This document shows, piece after piece, positions 37,708 to 48,672 of a stretch of 64,000 bases of DNA (position 1 is the first letter of the stretch; every line of letters begins with the position of its first letter). This stretch comes from Mallotus nudiflorus (lineage: Eukaryota; Streptophyta; Magnoliopsida; Malpighiales; Euphorbiaceae): NCBI GenBank assembly GCA_947683625.1, contig CANTUR010000538.1, forward strand, positions 1,178,001 through 1,242,000. Reading direction: 5' to 3'. A program made the translations under genes and the position numbers. The notes under the pieces were generated by a model. It searched no databases. It worked only from the letters and a program-made list of their open reading frames with translations, and was not told where the DNA came from.

Positions 37708-39059
37708 GTGAGGCCTACTAAACACAATTTAGAGTCCGCTAAAGTCTTCCATTGCTGTTTTTTTTTCTCCACTCGTTTTCTTTGATCATAATAAAAGCCT
37801 GATCACAATTTCAATTTTGAGCCTCCTGATATATGCATAAATCATCTTTGCCAAATTTATTGAGAATTTATTAAAATTTTAGAAATTTGTTCCAGGTAAT
37901 TGTCATATTCATACTGCAGTTTGTAAGCACATAACTCAATATATGAGTGGTGTCTGTGATTAGCTTGTGATTAGTTTATCTAATATGAAATCTATGGAGG
38001 GTGTGGATTAGCTACCTAACAATATAGTTCTTCATCTTTGATTTGATAAATTTTTCTATTGTAAAATTTCCTAAGAAAGTACAAAAGATTTCAGAAAATT
38101 GTTGTTTGGCTGACACTTTTAGACAACATGAAATAAAGTGAGAGGGTGAATACTGATTGCTGATTAATATCTGCGCAATTGTTTTAATTCTTTGTACTTG
38201 TTTTCAGTCTTATAACCTCTTGGAAAATAATTGGTTTTAGTGTCAGACCATTCTCACAATCTTTCACATTTTGAAGGGGCGTATTCAATTAAGATTTTTA
38301 AAAATATTTATAAATTTGTTTAAGTAAATGATTTCTACATAATTTATTTATTTCTAATGACTTTCATAAAATTTATAAATTTGTCAATAACTTATATAAA
38401 TTTTTTATTTTGAAACATTTATAGATAGTGATCAACTTTTATATTTTGAGAATTAGTATAAATCTAGATTACTTTTAGTTAATTTAAAGCAAATATTATT
38501 CAGTTTCAAAAAATTTGAATTATACATAGTTCATTTGGATTTCTAGAAAAAAACTGTTTTGTTTTGTTTTGTTTTATTTTTATCCTTATGCTCTTAACTT
38601 TCATTAGTTTAGTCATTCTAATTTCAGGTTTGTGCTCTTAAAGAATCTGTTTGTTTCATAATATTATTTTTTTTTATTGTTCTTTTTTCTTCTTATTACA
38701 TGATAAAAAACAAAAGAAGTGAAAACCATTTTCTATAAACCCTAAATAATTAAACACTAAGAAGTAAAACATTACACGCCATAATATTCAATATAATTAA
38801 ACCCAAAAACTATCAACACCTATAACATCAAATACAATTCAAAAAAAATTGAAAGAAAAGATTATGGGTTGAAGAATTACTAGATTATTCAAGGTATATA
38901 TAACAAAAAAAAGTTCATGAGAGAAAAATGATGGGCAAGTGAAAAGAATTGAAGATGGTGGAGCTAATGTTAAAATGAAGAAATTTGTTCCTTTCTTTCT
39001 CTTTCTTTTTTTGAAAAAAAAAAAAAAAAAAACACAAGGCCCTTTCTCTTTGTGAATGG
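37708..39059. repeat. duplicated unit S2, left part
   Basis: Begins GTGAGGCCTACTAAACACA, eight bases after the end of S1, so S1 and S2 were in direct tandem. At about 38815-38835 it holds the uninterrupted form of the Chromo-D target (CAACACCTATAACATCAAAT). It ends at Copia-B. Confidence 0.88.
39055..39059. repeat. target-site duplication of Copia-B, left
   Basis: AATGG here and AATGA at 54524-54528; the empty-site homologue has AATGG. Confidence 0.75.
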
Positions 39060-39373
39060 TATTATGAATGTGAATGAACAATATATTTCTTGTGAATGAA
39101 CAATATATTGCTTGTGAGAGAATAGTACTCAAATAGTGAAAAAAAAATCTCTACATAAAGGGATTGAAATTTATTAATGAGAATGTTAAGAAGAAGAAAA
39201 TATAGATTACTCTCCAAATTCTTTCAATATTATAGTTCTCTAAATTCTCTCCAAACTCTCTCTAAATTCTCTCAAATCATTCTACTATAAAATATTTTTC
39301 TTCTAGTTAAATACTACTAAATTCAAGTTTAGTTCTATAACAAAATAAGTAATTCAATCTTTATTTCACAACA
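39060..39373 (+). repeat. 5' LTR of Copia-B
   Basis: It is 314 bp and begins TATTATGAATG. The TATA box reads CTACATAAAG at 39151-39160, where the 3' LTR and Copia-A have CTATATAAAG, so the element's own promoter box is damaged. Confidence 0.92.
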
Positions 39374-39390
39374 CGTTATCAGCACGAGGA
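39374..39390 (+). other. probable primer-binding site of Copia-B
   Basis: CGTTATCAGCACGAGGA directly follows the LTR. This text is typical just downstream of 5' LTRs in one group of plant copia elements. I cannot assign the tRNA from the sequence. Confidence 0.55.
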
Positions 39391-40226
39391 GCTCTCGATC
39401 AAAATAATAAGGTACATATTTCTTAATATTTAATATTTATGAATATATTAGTTGATTATATATTATCATGGATGGTTATGCCTCCTACTAATTTATATAT
39501 TTATATTTGTTTCTTCAATCTAACTTTATATTAATTGTTATTTTTATTTTGTTTTTACTAACTACACCATTGATGCAAATATTGCTAGAAATGGTTCTAA
39601 CCTTATGGATGGTTATGCCTCCTACCAATTTATATTTATGCACATTTATTTTTTTTATTATTTATGTTAATGGAAGGCTATACCCCATTTTATATTAATG
39701 GACGGTTTTGCCCCATATTTATACATATCGTTATGTTAACTCACTTGCTATAAATAATCATATCAACATTATTTATTGATTTTACTTTATATAATTTATT
39801 TCTCAATATATTATATTAAAAAAAAATTCTAACGGCTATATTTTTATTACCAACGGTAATTTAACGGTAATAAACGACTATATTTTTCATTATAAATAGA
39901 TGAGCTATATATTTTATTCATTCACACAAATTCATACATTTTCTCTTTCTCTCTTTACTCTAAATTGTAAACATGATTTGGTATATTTATATTTGTGTTT
40001 TGATCATGACTATTATAATAGTTTTATTAATAATTAATATGGAAGTTGATTTTCTATTTGATATAATTTTAAGTATTATTGTATCATTTTTTGTACCACT
40101 ATTATTTCTTGCAATATTCATTCATGATATAATTAATTAGTAAATTCTGATCATGTTTGATTTTTTTTAGTAGCCATCAAATTTATGATTTCTAATTGAG
40201 TTATATTTTTTTTATTAGTTATCATA

Positions 40227-41231
40227 ATGACAAATCTAGCAAAGCTTGAGTTCGTTGCTCTTGACATCACGGGAAAAAATTATATGTCTTGGATTCTAGA
40301 TGTAGAGATGCATCTTCAATCAATGGGGTTAATTGATACCATAAAAGAAAATAATAACACCTCATTGCAAGATAAGGCCAAGTCTATAATTTTTCTCCGT
40401 CGTCATCTTGATGAAGGATTAAAATGTGAATACTTGACTGTCAAAGATCCAAGTGTTCTTTGGAAGGATCTAAAAGACAGATATGATCATCAAAGAGATG
40501 TAATACTACCAGTAGTCACTGATGAATGGAGAGCTTTACGCTTTCAAGATTTCAAAAAAGTGAGTGACTATAATTCTGCAATGTTCAGAATAGTATCACA
40601 ATTAAAATTCTGTGGACAAACAGTCACAGATGAGGATATGCTGGAGAAAACTTACTCCACATTTCATGCATCAAATGTGACACTGCAATAACAATACAGG
40701 ATGCAGAGATTTAAAAAATATTCTAAACTAATTTCATGCCTACTAGTAGCTGAGAAAAATAATGAACTCTTGATGAAAAATCATCAATTTCGTCCCACTG
40801 GCTCAATAGCATTTCCAGAAGCAAATGCTATAAATTATTCTAGATATAAAAATTACAATAGCCATAGACGTGGGAGAGGTAGAGGTCATGGACGTGGAAG
40901 AGGTCAATTCTTTGGCCATGGTCGTGGAAATAAATATAATAATACTCCACAACAAAATCAGACTCAACCTCAAAAGAAGTTAAAATCAGTCATCAGTGGT
41001 GTTCAAGAAAGGCCTCAATATAAGTCTGAAACTGTGTGTTTCAGATGTGGTAGTAAAGGACACTGGTCACGAATTTGTCGAACACCACCACATCTTTGCC
41101 AACTTTATAAGGCATCATTGAAAGGCAAAGAAAAGGAAATAAACTTCAATGAGCATCATACTCATGTTAATGATACAACTCATCTAGATGTTTCTGATTT
41201 TACTGATGATTTTACTGGCAATGAAAATTGA
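40227..41231 (+). pseudogene. Copia-B gag, broken by one stop
   Basis: Starts MTNLAKLEFVALDITGKNY. The two open pieces (40227-40691 and 40701-41231) are in one frame and are separated by a TAA at 40689 within a run of glutamine codons (CAA to TAA). Residues about 200-250 are Arg/Gly-rich (RGRGRGHGRGRGQ), and a CCHC knuckle CFRCGSKGHWSRIC lies near 41038-41079. It would form the particle and bind RNA. It ends about 165 bases before the first pol ATG; pol is a separate ORF in this family. Confidence 0.9.
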
Positions 41232-41396
41232 GACATCTATAATTTTAAGTATATTGTTATTACTTATTTGATTCTGAAGAATATGTTATTGTTATGTATG
41301 TTATTTTTAAATTAAATAAAATGTCCTACTTTACAATTATTTTATGTTTTTACCTTAATTGATTAATTTTGTGTTTATCTATTTTGAAGTTTAATA

Positions 41397-42962
41397 TGGA
41401 TTGTATTCAACATAAAGACAATATTGGAGATCTCTGCATACCAGATAGTGGTACTACACATACTATTTTGAAAAATAGAGATTATTTCTCTGAAATAAAG
41501 CCCACAAAGGCAGTTGTAAAAACAATATCAGGTCCTGTAGATCTAATTGAAGGAATTGGCAAAGCTAAATTTATGTTACCAAATGGAACAAAGTTTATAA
41601 TTGATGAAGCTTTGTTTTCACCAAAATCAACAAGAAATTTGTTGAGTTTTGATGACATATATCGAAATAGGTGTGATACCCAATCTATTACTATAAATGG
41701 TAACAAATATTTAAATATAGTTTCCTATGAATCAGGAAAAATGCAAGTATTGGAAAGACTGCCAAAACTCCCTACTGGATTGCATTACATGCATATACAT
41801 GTAATTGAATCAAATATGGCAGTAAAATAAAAATCTTATGATCCTTCAATAATAAATTTATGGCATGACAAATTAGGTCATCCTGGATCAGTAATGATGC
41901 GAAGGATAATTGAGAATTCACATGGGCATCCCTTGAAGGGGCAAAGAATTCCTCAATCAAATGAAATGCCATGTACAGCTTGTTCTCTCGAAAAATTAAT
42001 CTTGAGACCTTCACCATCTAAAATTCAAAATGAATCACCTATGTTTCTTAAAAGAATTCAAGGTGATATATGTGGGACAATTCACCCACCATATGGACCA
42101 TTCAGATATTTTATGGTATTAATTGATGCATCTAGTAGATGGTCACATGTTTGTCTATTGTCAACTCGTAATGTTGCATTTGCAAGGTTGCTTGCTGAAA
42201 TTATTAAATTACGAGCACAATTCCCTGATTATACAATCAAGAGGGTAAGACTTGATAATGCTGGTAAATTTACATCTCAAGCATTCAATGATTATTGTAT
42301 GTCTACTGGGATCATTGTTGAGCATCCTGTTGCCCATGTACATACTCAAAATGGTTTAGCTAAATCATTGATTAAACGCCTTCAGCTTATTGCTAGACCA
42401 TTAATAATGAGAACAAAGCTTCCCATTTCAGTTTGGGGTCATGCAATCCTACATGCTGCTTCATTAATTCGCATCAGACCTAGTGCATATCATAAATACT
42501 CCCCACTACAATTGGCATTTGGTCAAGAGCCAAATATTTCCCATCTTAAAATTTTTGGTTGTGCAGTATATGTACCCATTACGCCACCTCAGCGCACAAA
42601 AATGGGTCCTCAACGAAGATTGGGAATTTATGTTGGGTTTGAAACACCCTCGATTATTAGATATCTTGAACCTTTAACTGGTGATGTTTTTATAGCATGT
42701 TTTGCTGATTGCCAATTTAATAAGGTTGTTTTCCCAACATTAGGAAAATGGGAGAAAGAAGGAAAAAGGGATATTTCATGGAATGAACCATCATTATTGC
42801 ATCTGGATCCTCACACAAAATAATGTGAATTAGAAGTGCAAAAGATTGTGTACTTACAAGCAATTGCAAATCAATTGCCAGATGCATTTACTGATACAAA
42901 AAGAGTGACTAAATCATACATACCAGCAGCCAATGCTCCTGCTCGTATTGAAATTCCAGAAA
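41397..42962 (+). pseudogene. Copia-B pol, 5' part (protease-integrase)
   Basis: First ATG at 41397 (MDCIQHKDN). The protease DSGTTH motif lies near 41450, followed by GAG-pre-integrase and integrase with DNAGKF near 42254 (E to K beside the catalytic Asp). Stops fall at 41828 (GAA in Copia-A) and 42821 (CAA in Copia-A). The frame is then cut by Sire-F at 42968; the other half resumes at 52250. Confidence 0.9.
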
Positions 42963-42967
42963 TAAAA
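42963..42967. repeat. target-site duplication of Sire-F, left
   Basis: TAAAA, identical to 52245-52249; uninterrupted Copia-A has GAAATAAAATTTGAG at the same place (about 1618-1632). Confidence 0.85.
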
Positions 42968-44451
42968 TAAAAAGAGTCCTAGAGGGGGGGTGAATAGGAC
43001 TATGAAATAAAAATGAGAAATTAAAAGAATTCTTTGCAAGAATTAAATAGAAGTTGAGAAGGAAGAATGAAGAACACAAAGATTTAAGGAGTTCGGATTC
43101 AACAACAATCCTACGTCTCCACCTAACTTATCCCCAAGTTAGGATTTTCAATCACCCACAATCTTATTCACAGGATTAAGATTATACAAGAGTTTTATGG
43201 CTCACTCTTACAACCTCACAACATGAGTTTTCAAGGCTCACTCAAAAACCAAAACCCAAGTGTTTCAATGGACAACACTTAAACCAATTCCTTTAGAAAT
43301 AAATCTCACTTCCCTTCTAATCTAACCCAAGATTTAAGATGAAGAGAAATTCTATTTCTAACACACACCCAACTCTCACAAGAGTTATACAAACAAAGAA
43401 TTATTTAAGAGAATTTGAGAGCTCAATGAAAGCTTAAGAGATAATAAAATGATAAAACAAGTTGCTTCACTTACATTCAGCTCTAGAGGTATTTATACTA
43501 AAAAATATAGCTGTTGTAGGTGCAAATGATGTGTCCAACGTGTATATTTTGAATTATTGAGACTGATGCTGTCAGACAGCTATTCATGGATTGAAACCGT
43601 AATTGGCTCCTCAGGAAGTTTGAATTTGCCCATACTTTCTTCATAAAAGCTGTAGATATTCCATATCAATTTGAATCACCTAAATTGGACTTCTGTAGCT
43701 TAAGATATGTCCAAAATACTAAGGGTTGTGCAATCTGTAATGCAGACTACGGTCAGACAGCTATACCCAAATTGAAGCCATGATTTGATCCTGAAGAATT
43801 TTTAATTTGCTCATACTTTCTTCATGAAAGCTGTAGATATTTGAATTAGCTTTCCATTAAATTTTGAATCACCTAAATTTGACTCCTGTAGCTCGGGATA
43901 TGTCCAAATTACTGAGGATTGTGCAATCTGAAATGCAGAATACTGTCAGACAGCTATATACAAGTTGAAGCCGTGATCTGCGCCTGAATAGATTCGAATT
44001 TGCCTATATTTTCTTCATGAAAGTTGTAGATATTTGACTTATATTTTCATAATATTTTGAATCACCTCAATTTGACTTCTGTAACTCAAGATATGTCCAA
44101 AATACTAAGAGATGTGCAGTCTGAGATGGTAGACGTACACGTGAATTTCAACTCAAAATTTGCATAACCAAATGAACTTGGATTTTCTCAAAAAAGCCCA
44201 ATTCAGAAAGCTTAAGATGTCTGCTTCAAATGTTAAGAAGCCCATTTTCTCATTTAAGAGCTCTAAATATGTCAAAAACCTTCTTCAATCTCAGAGGTTC
44301 AATCAGCCCGAAAAGTCATTATACATCCAAAAGTGTATATGCTTGGTATATGTTTCGTATATAATTCCCTACACACTTAATTGAAATTATTAGTATAAAA
44401 ATTGTTTGTTAAAGTCCAAAATTAGGAGTTTGATCATGCAAATGGTCAACA
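42968..44451 (-). repeat. 3' LTR of Sire-F (1484 bp)
   Basis: Ends in the sense direction TGTTGACC and CTCTTTTTA. It lacks 12 bases (TTGAATTATCTT) present in the other LTR near 51441, inside the first U3 repeat unit. The TATA box (sense TATAAATA) lies at 43490-43497. U3 holds three tandem units starting at 43571, 43752 and 43945. Confidence 0.95.
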
Positions 44452-44465
44452 ATCTCCCCCTTTTT
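44452..44465 (-). other. polypurine tract of Sire-F
   Basis: Sense AAAAAGGGGGAGAT, adjacent to the 3' LTR. Similar G-runs recur at about 44553, 44599, 44725 and 44983, all in the 1.1 kb between pol and the LTR. Confidence 0.9.
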
Positions 44466-45203
44466 GGCTTTGACAACCAATTTGAAAAGATGATAAATAA
44501 TATGTGTGTGTGTGTAAAAAATAACATATATAAGCATATTAAATAAAAATAGCTCCCCCTTACAAATTAAACAGATGCAAAATAAGAAATAATTTTGCTC
44601 CCCCTTAACATGTGCATAAATTCAATATTTATCATGTATTAGAGCATATAAATAAATGATTTATCATAGCATGTATAAGGGTTTAACAAATATATTCCTT
44701 AATCAAAAATATATTTCTTTATTTCTCCTCCTTTTTGGACATGATAAAAAATATAAATAAATTTCATCATCCTTCTTGTCAAAAATAAAGATAACAAGTT
44801 ATTAAACAACATGAAGGAAATAATTTCAAACATGTAATGCATCACAAACTAACATGTATGCTATATCAAAACATCACATGATCATATAGAGTTTAGCTAT
44901 TCAATCATATATAATCATGTGGTACTTAGCATATCTTAAACACAATTATCTATCCCCTAAGCACATAGCTTCTTTAGCTTCTTCTCCCCCTTTATCAAAG
45001 ACAAAAAGAAAAGAGAGAGATATAAGGGGAAATAAACCTAAGGGAGCCAAAAATACTAAAGAGAATAAAAGATTAAGAACCAAAACAATGCAAGCAAAGA
45101 TATTCAAAATCTTTATGAAATTCATGTCATTTTAAAAGATAAAAGCCATTTAAAAAAAAATGCAAACATGAATGTTGCATGAATAAGCTCAATTAATAGT
45201 CAT

Positions 45204-45239
<36 letters not shown>

Positions 45240-45547
45240 TTGAGGAGGAGGAATATTTATGCTATTTAAAATAATTAATTAATTGAATTTAGCTCAATAA
45301 TTAATTATTAATTTGCAAAATAGGAGGGATTAAAAAAAAAAATGAATGAATCCACACAAATCCAATTAAAATTAATACAAAGATCATGCAAATGGGAAAT
45401 ACAATATATCATGTATATGAACTAAATTTGCTAAAGCAAATACCTTTAAAACAAAATATATACATGACACTGAAAATAATATATATATATATTTTTTAAT
45501 AAAATCACATAAGAATCTAAACATCAATTTCTCAATTTAACAAGTGA
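44466..45547 (-). other. Sire-F 3' noncoding region
   Basis: No ORF of note in the sense direction. It holds four extra polypurine-like tracts and a T-run (sense; 30 or so A on plus, about 45207-45235). Noncoding spacers with multiplied polypurine tracts are reported for sireviruses. Confidence 0.7.
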
Positions 45548-48500
45548 TCAAGACAAGCTTGAGCCATCAATCATACCAAGTTCATGCTTAATAAAATTCA
45601 TTCTTTCCTCACAAAGAGGTTTGGTAAAGATGTCTGCTAATTGATGATTAGTATCAACAAAATCAAGAAAAATATTACCATTTTGCACATGATCACGTAA
45701 GAAATTATGTCTAATGTCAATATGCTTAGTTCTAGAATGTTGAATGAGATTCTTACTAAGGTTTATAGCACTTGTATTATCACACTTAATTGGAATGTGA
45801 TTAATATCAATGCCATAGTCCAAAAGTTGTTGTTTTTGCCATAGAACTTGGGTGCAACAATAACTAGCCGCCACATATTCTGCTTCAGCGGTGGACAAGG
45901 CAACTGAAACTTGTTTCTTACTAAACCAAGAAACTAAGCAATTTCCTAAAATTTGACAAGTTCCAGAAGTGCTTTTTCTATCTAGTAAGCTACCAGCAAA
46001 ATCAGCATCAGAATAACTAATCAGGTCAAAGGAAGAACTCTTAGGATACCAAAGTCCTAAATGCATTGTACCACAAAGATATTTGAAAATTCTTTTAATA
46101 GCATTCAAATGAGACTCTCTAGGACTTGATTGAAATCTAGCACACAAGCAAGTAGCAAACATAATATCGGGTCTACTAGTAGTTAAATAAAGAAGGGATC
46201 CAATCATACCTCTAAATCACTTTTCATCAACTGGTTTACCATTCTCATCCTTATTTAGTTTGGTTGTTGTGCTCATTGGAGTTTTGCTTGATTTAGCTCC
46301 ATCCATTCCAAACTTCTTGAGAATGTCCCTTGTATATTTGGTTTGATTAATGAAAATCCCATTTTCATATTGCTTGATTTGAAGTCCAAGAAAGAACTTG
46401 AGTTCTCCCATCATACTCATCTCAAATTCTCCTTGCATTAGCTTAGAAAATTCCTCACACAAGCAATGGTCAGTAGCACCAAAAATAATATCATCAACAT
46501 AAATTTGAACAATTAATAAATTATGCTTGGATTTCTTTATGAAGAGAGTTGTGTCAACTTTTCCTTTAGAGAAACCTTTCTCTAGTAAAAAGTTACTCAA
46601 TCTTTCATACCAAGCTCTTGGAGCTTGTTTCAATCCATACAATGCTTTTGACAATTTAAAAACATGATTTGGAGAGTTAAAACTTTCAAAACCCGGAGGT
46701 TGTTCAACATATACCTCCTCTTCAATAAAACCATTTAAAAATGCACTTTTAACATCCATTTGAAAAAGTTTAAAATTCATGTATGATGCAAATGCAAGTA
46801 GCATCCTAATAGCTTCTAACCTTGCAACAGGGGCAAAGGTTTCATCATAATCAATGCCTTCCTCTTGATTATAACCTTTAGCTACTAGTCTAGCTTTGTT
46901 CCTAGTTATGACACCTTGTTCATTCATCTTATTTCTAAACACCCATTTTGTGCTTATAATAGGATGATGTTTAGGTCTAGGAACCAAGGTCCAAACCTTG
47001 TTTCTCTCAAATTGATTTAACTCTTCTTGCATAGCAAGGACCCAAAATTCATCACACAAAGCATCATCAATATTTTTGGGTTCAATTTGAGAAATGAAGG
47101 CTAAATTAACAGTAGATTTTAATTGAGATCTAGTAGTTACCCCTTTTGTAGTGTCACCTATAATGAGGTTTTGAGGGTGAGCTTTCTTGAATTGCCAATC
47201 CTTTGGAAGTTCATCCTTCAAGGTAGGTTGAGATGTCTCCTCATTTTCCTTCTTGCTTGGCTCTTTAAGTTCCAAAGGCTTACTAGCATTTTCTTCTTGT
47301 GTTTCCATAATCTCATTGTCACCTACAAGATCATCAACACTACAAACATCCTTTCTAGGATCAAGTGAGTTTGATTCATCAAATACCACATGCATTGACT
47401 CTTCAACTACTAGAGTTCTCTTATTAAAGACCCTATATGCCTTGCTAGAGATGGAATAGCCTAGGAAAATTCCTTCATCGGCTTTGGAATCAAATTTTCC
47501 AAGATTATCCTTGGTGTTCAATATAAAGCACTTGCATCCAAATACTCTTAGATATGAGATTTTGGGTTTTCTATTGTTCCATAGCTCATAAGATGTTTTA
47601 TTTAAAATTGGTCTTTTAAAAATTCGGTTTGAAATATAACAAGATGTGTTAACAGCTTCCGCCCAAAAGTATAAAGGCAAATTATACTCATGAAGCATTG
47701 TTCTAGCCATTTCCACAAGAGTTCTATTTTTCCTTTCAACTACCCCATTTTGTTGAGGGGTTCTAGGAGATGAAAATGTATGAGAAATACCGTTTTCATT
47801 ACAATAGTTTTTAAAAAATTCATTTTCAAATTCGGTTCCATGATCACTTCTAATGGATGAAATACAAAATCCTTTTTCTTTTTGAACTCTTTTTGAAAAA
47901 TTTTCAAAAGCTTTAAATGCATCATTCTTATGAGCAAGAAAACATACCCAAGTGTATCTAGAGTAGTCATCAACCAATACATAAGCATAGTGCATTCCAC
48001 CAAGACTAGCAATTCTAGTTGGTCCAAATAAATCCATATGTATAAGTTCAAGTGGCCTAGAGGTGGACACTACATTTTTTAGCTTAAATGAGGACTTGGA
48101 TTGTTTTCCCTTTTGACAAGCATCACAAGGTTTATCTTTAGTGAATTCAAGCTTAGGTAAACCAAGTACAAGTTCATGTTTACAAAGATCATTTAAAAGC
48201 TCAAAATTTGCATGTCCTAATCTTCTATGCCATGTCCATGTGTTATGGGAGATAGACACTAAGCATTTTATATCTTTATTATCAATTTTATTCAAATCAA
48301 TGACATAAACATTGTCTACTCTTTCACCACTAAAAATAATTTTATTTTCATCAAGACTACTAACAAAGCAATTTTTAGGATAAAAAGTTACTTTATTTCC
48401 CATGTCACATAATTGACTTATACTAAGCAGATTGTGTTTAAGACCATCAACAAACAACACATGATGTATAGATAAGGATTGCGGATTACCTATTTCTCCA

Positions 48501-48658
48501 ACGCCAATAATTTTTCCTTTTGCATTATCTCCGAAAGTAACATGTCCTCCATCCTTAGCATCAAGTTTATTGAATTGCTCTTTGTCTCCTGTCATATGCC
48601 TTGAACATCCACTATCGAGATACCATTTGCTTTTTGTTCTTGTGGATTTCAAGCACAT
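45548..48658 (-). pseudogene. Sire-F pol, intact except one in-frame TGA
   Basis: ATG at 48658 (MCLKSTRTKSKW). Domains in order: protease (WYLDSGCSR), GAG-pre-integrase (WHRRLGHANFELL), integrase (MDLFGP, RSDHGTEFENEF, TPQQNGVVERKNR), RT (YVDD at 46490-46501) and RNase H (SDADFAG, AEAEYVA, end SSLS). A TGA at 46217-46219 falls just before FRGMIGS in the same frame, so the 813- and 219-codon pieces are really one pol of about 1036 codons. Sire-C has CAT at this codon. No other break is seen. A TAG lies directly before the ATG, so pol cannot extend upstream in its own frame. Confidence 0.93.
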
Positions 48659-48672
48659 CTACACGATACAAT

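Noticed and set aside
43571..44130. Regularly spaced repeats considered as a CRISPR-like array
   Set aside because: The units are contiguous tandem copies inside a retrotransposon LTR of a plant, without repeat-spacer structure.
44160..44384. 74-codon ORF duplicated at 51953-52177
   Set aside because: It lies in the LTRs of Sire-F and is identical only because the LTRs are; no protein family recognised.
45207..45236. Long A-run taken as a LINE or processed-pseudogene tail
   Set aside because: It lies within the noncoding part of Sire-F with no inserted sequence ending there.
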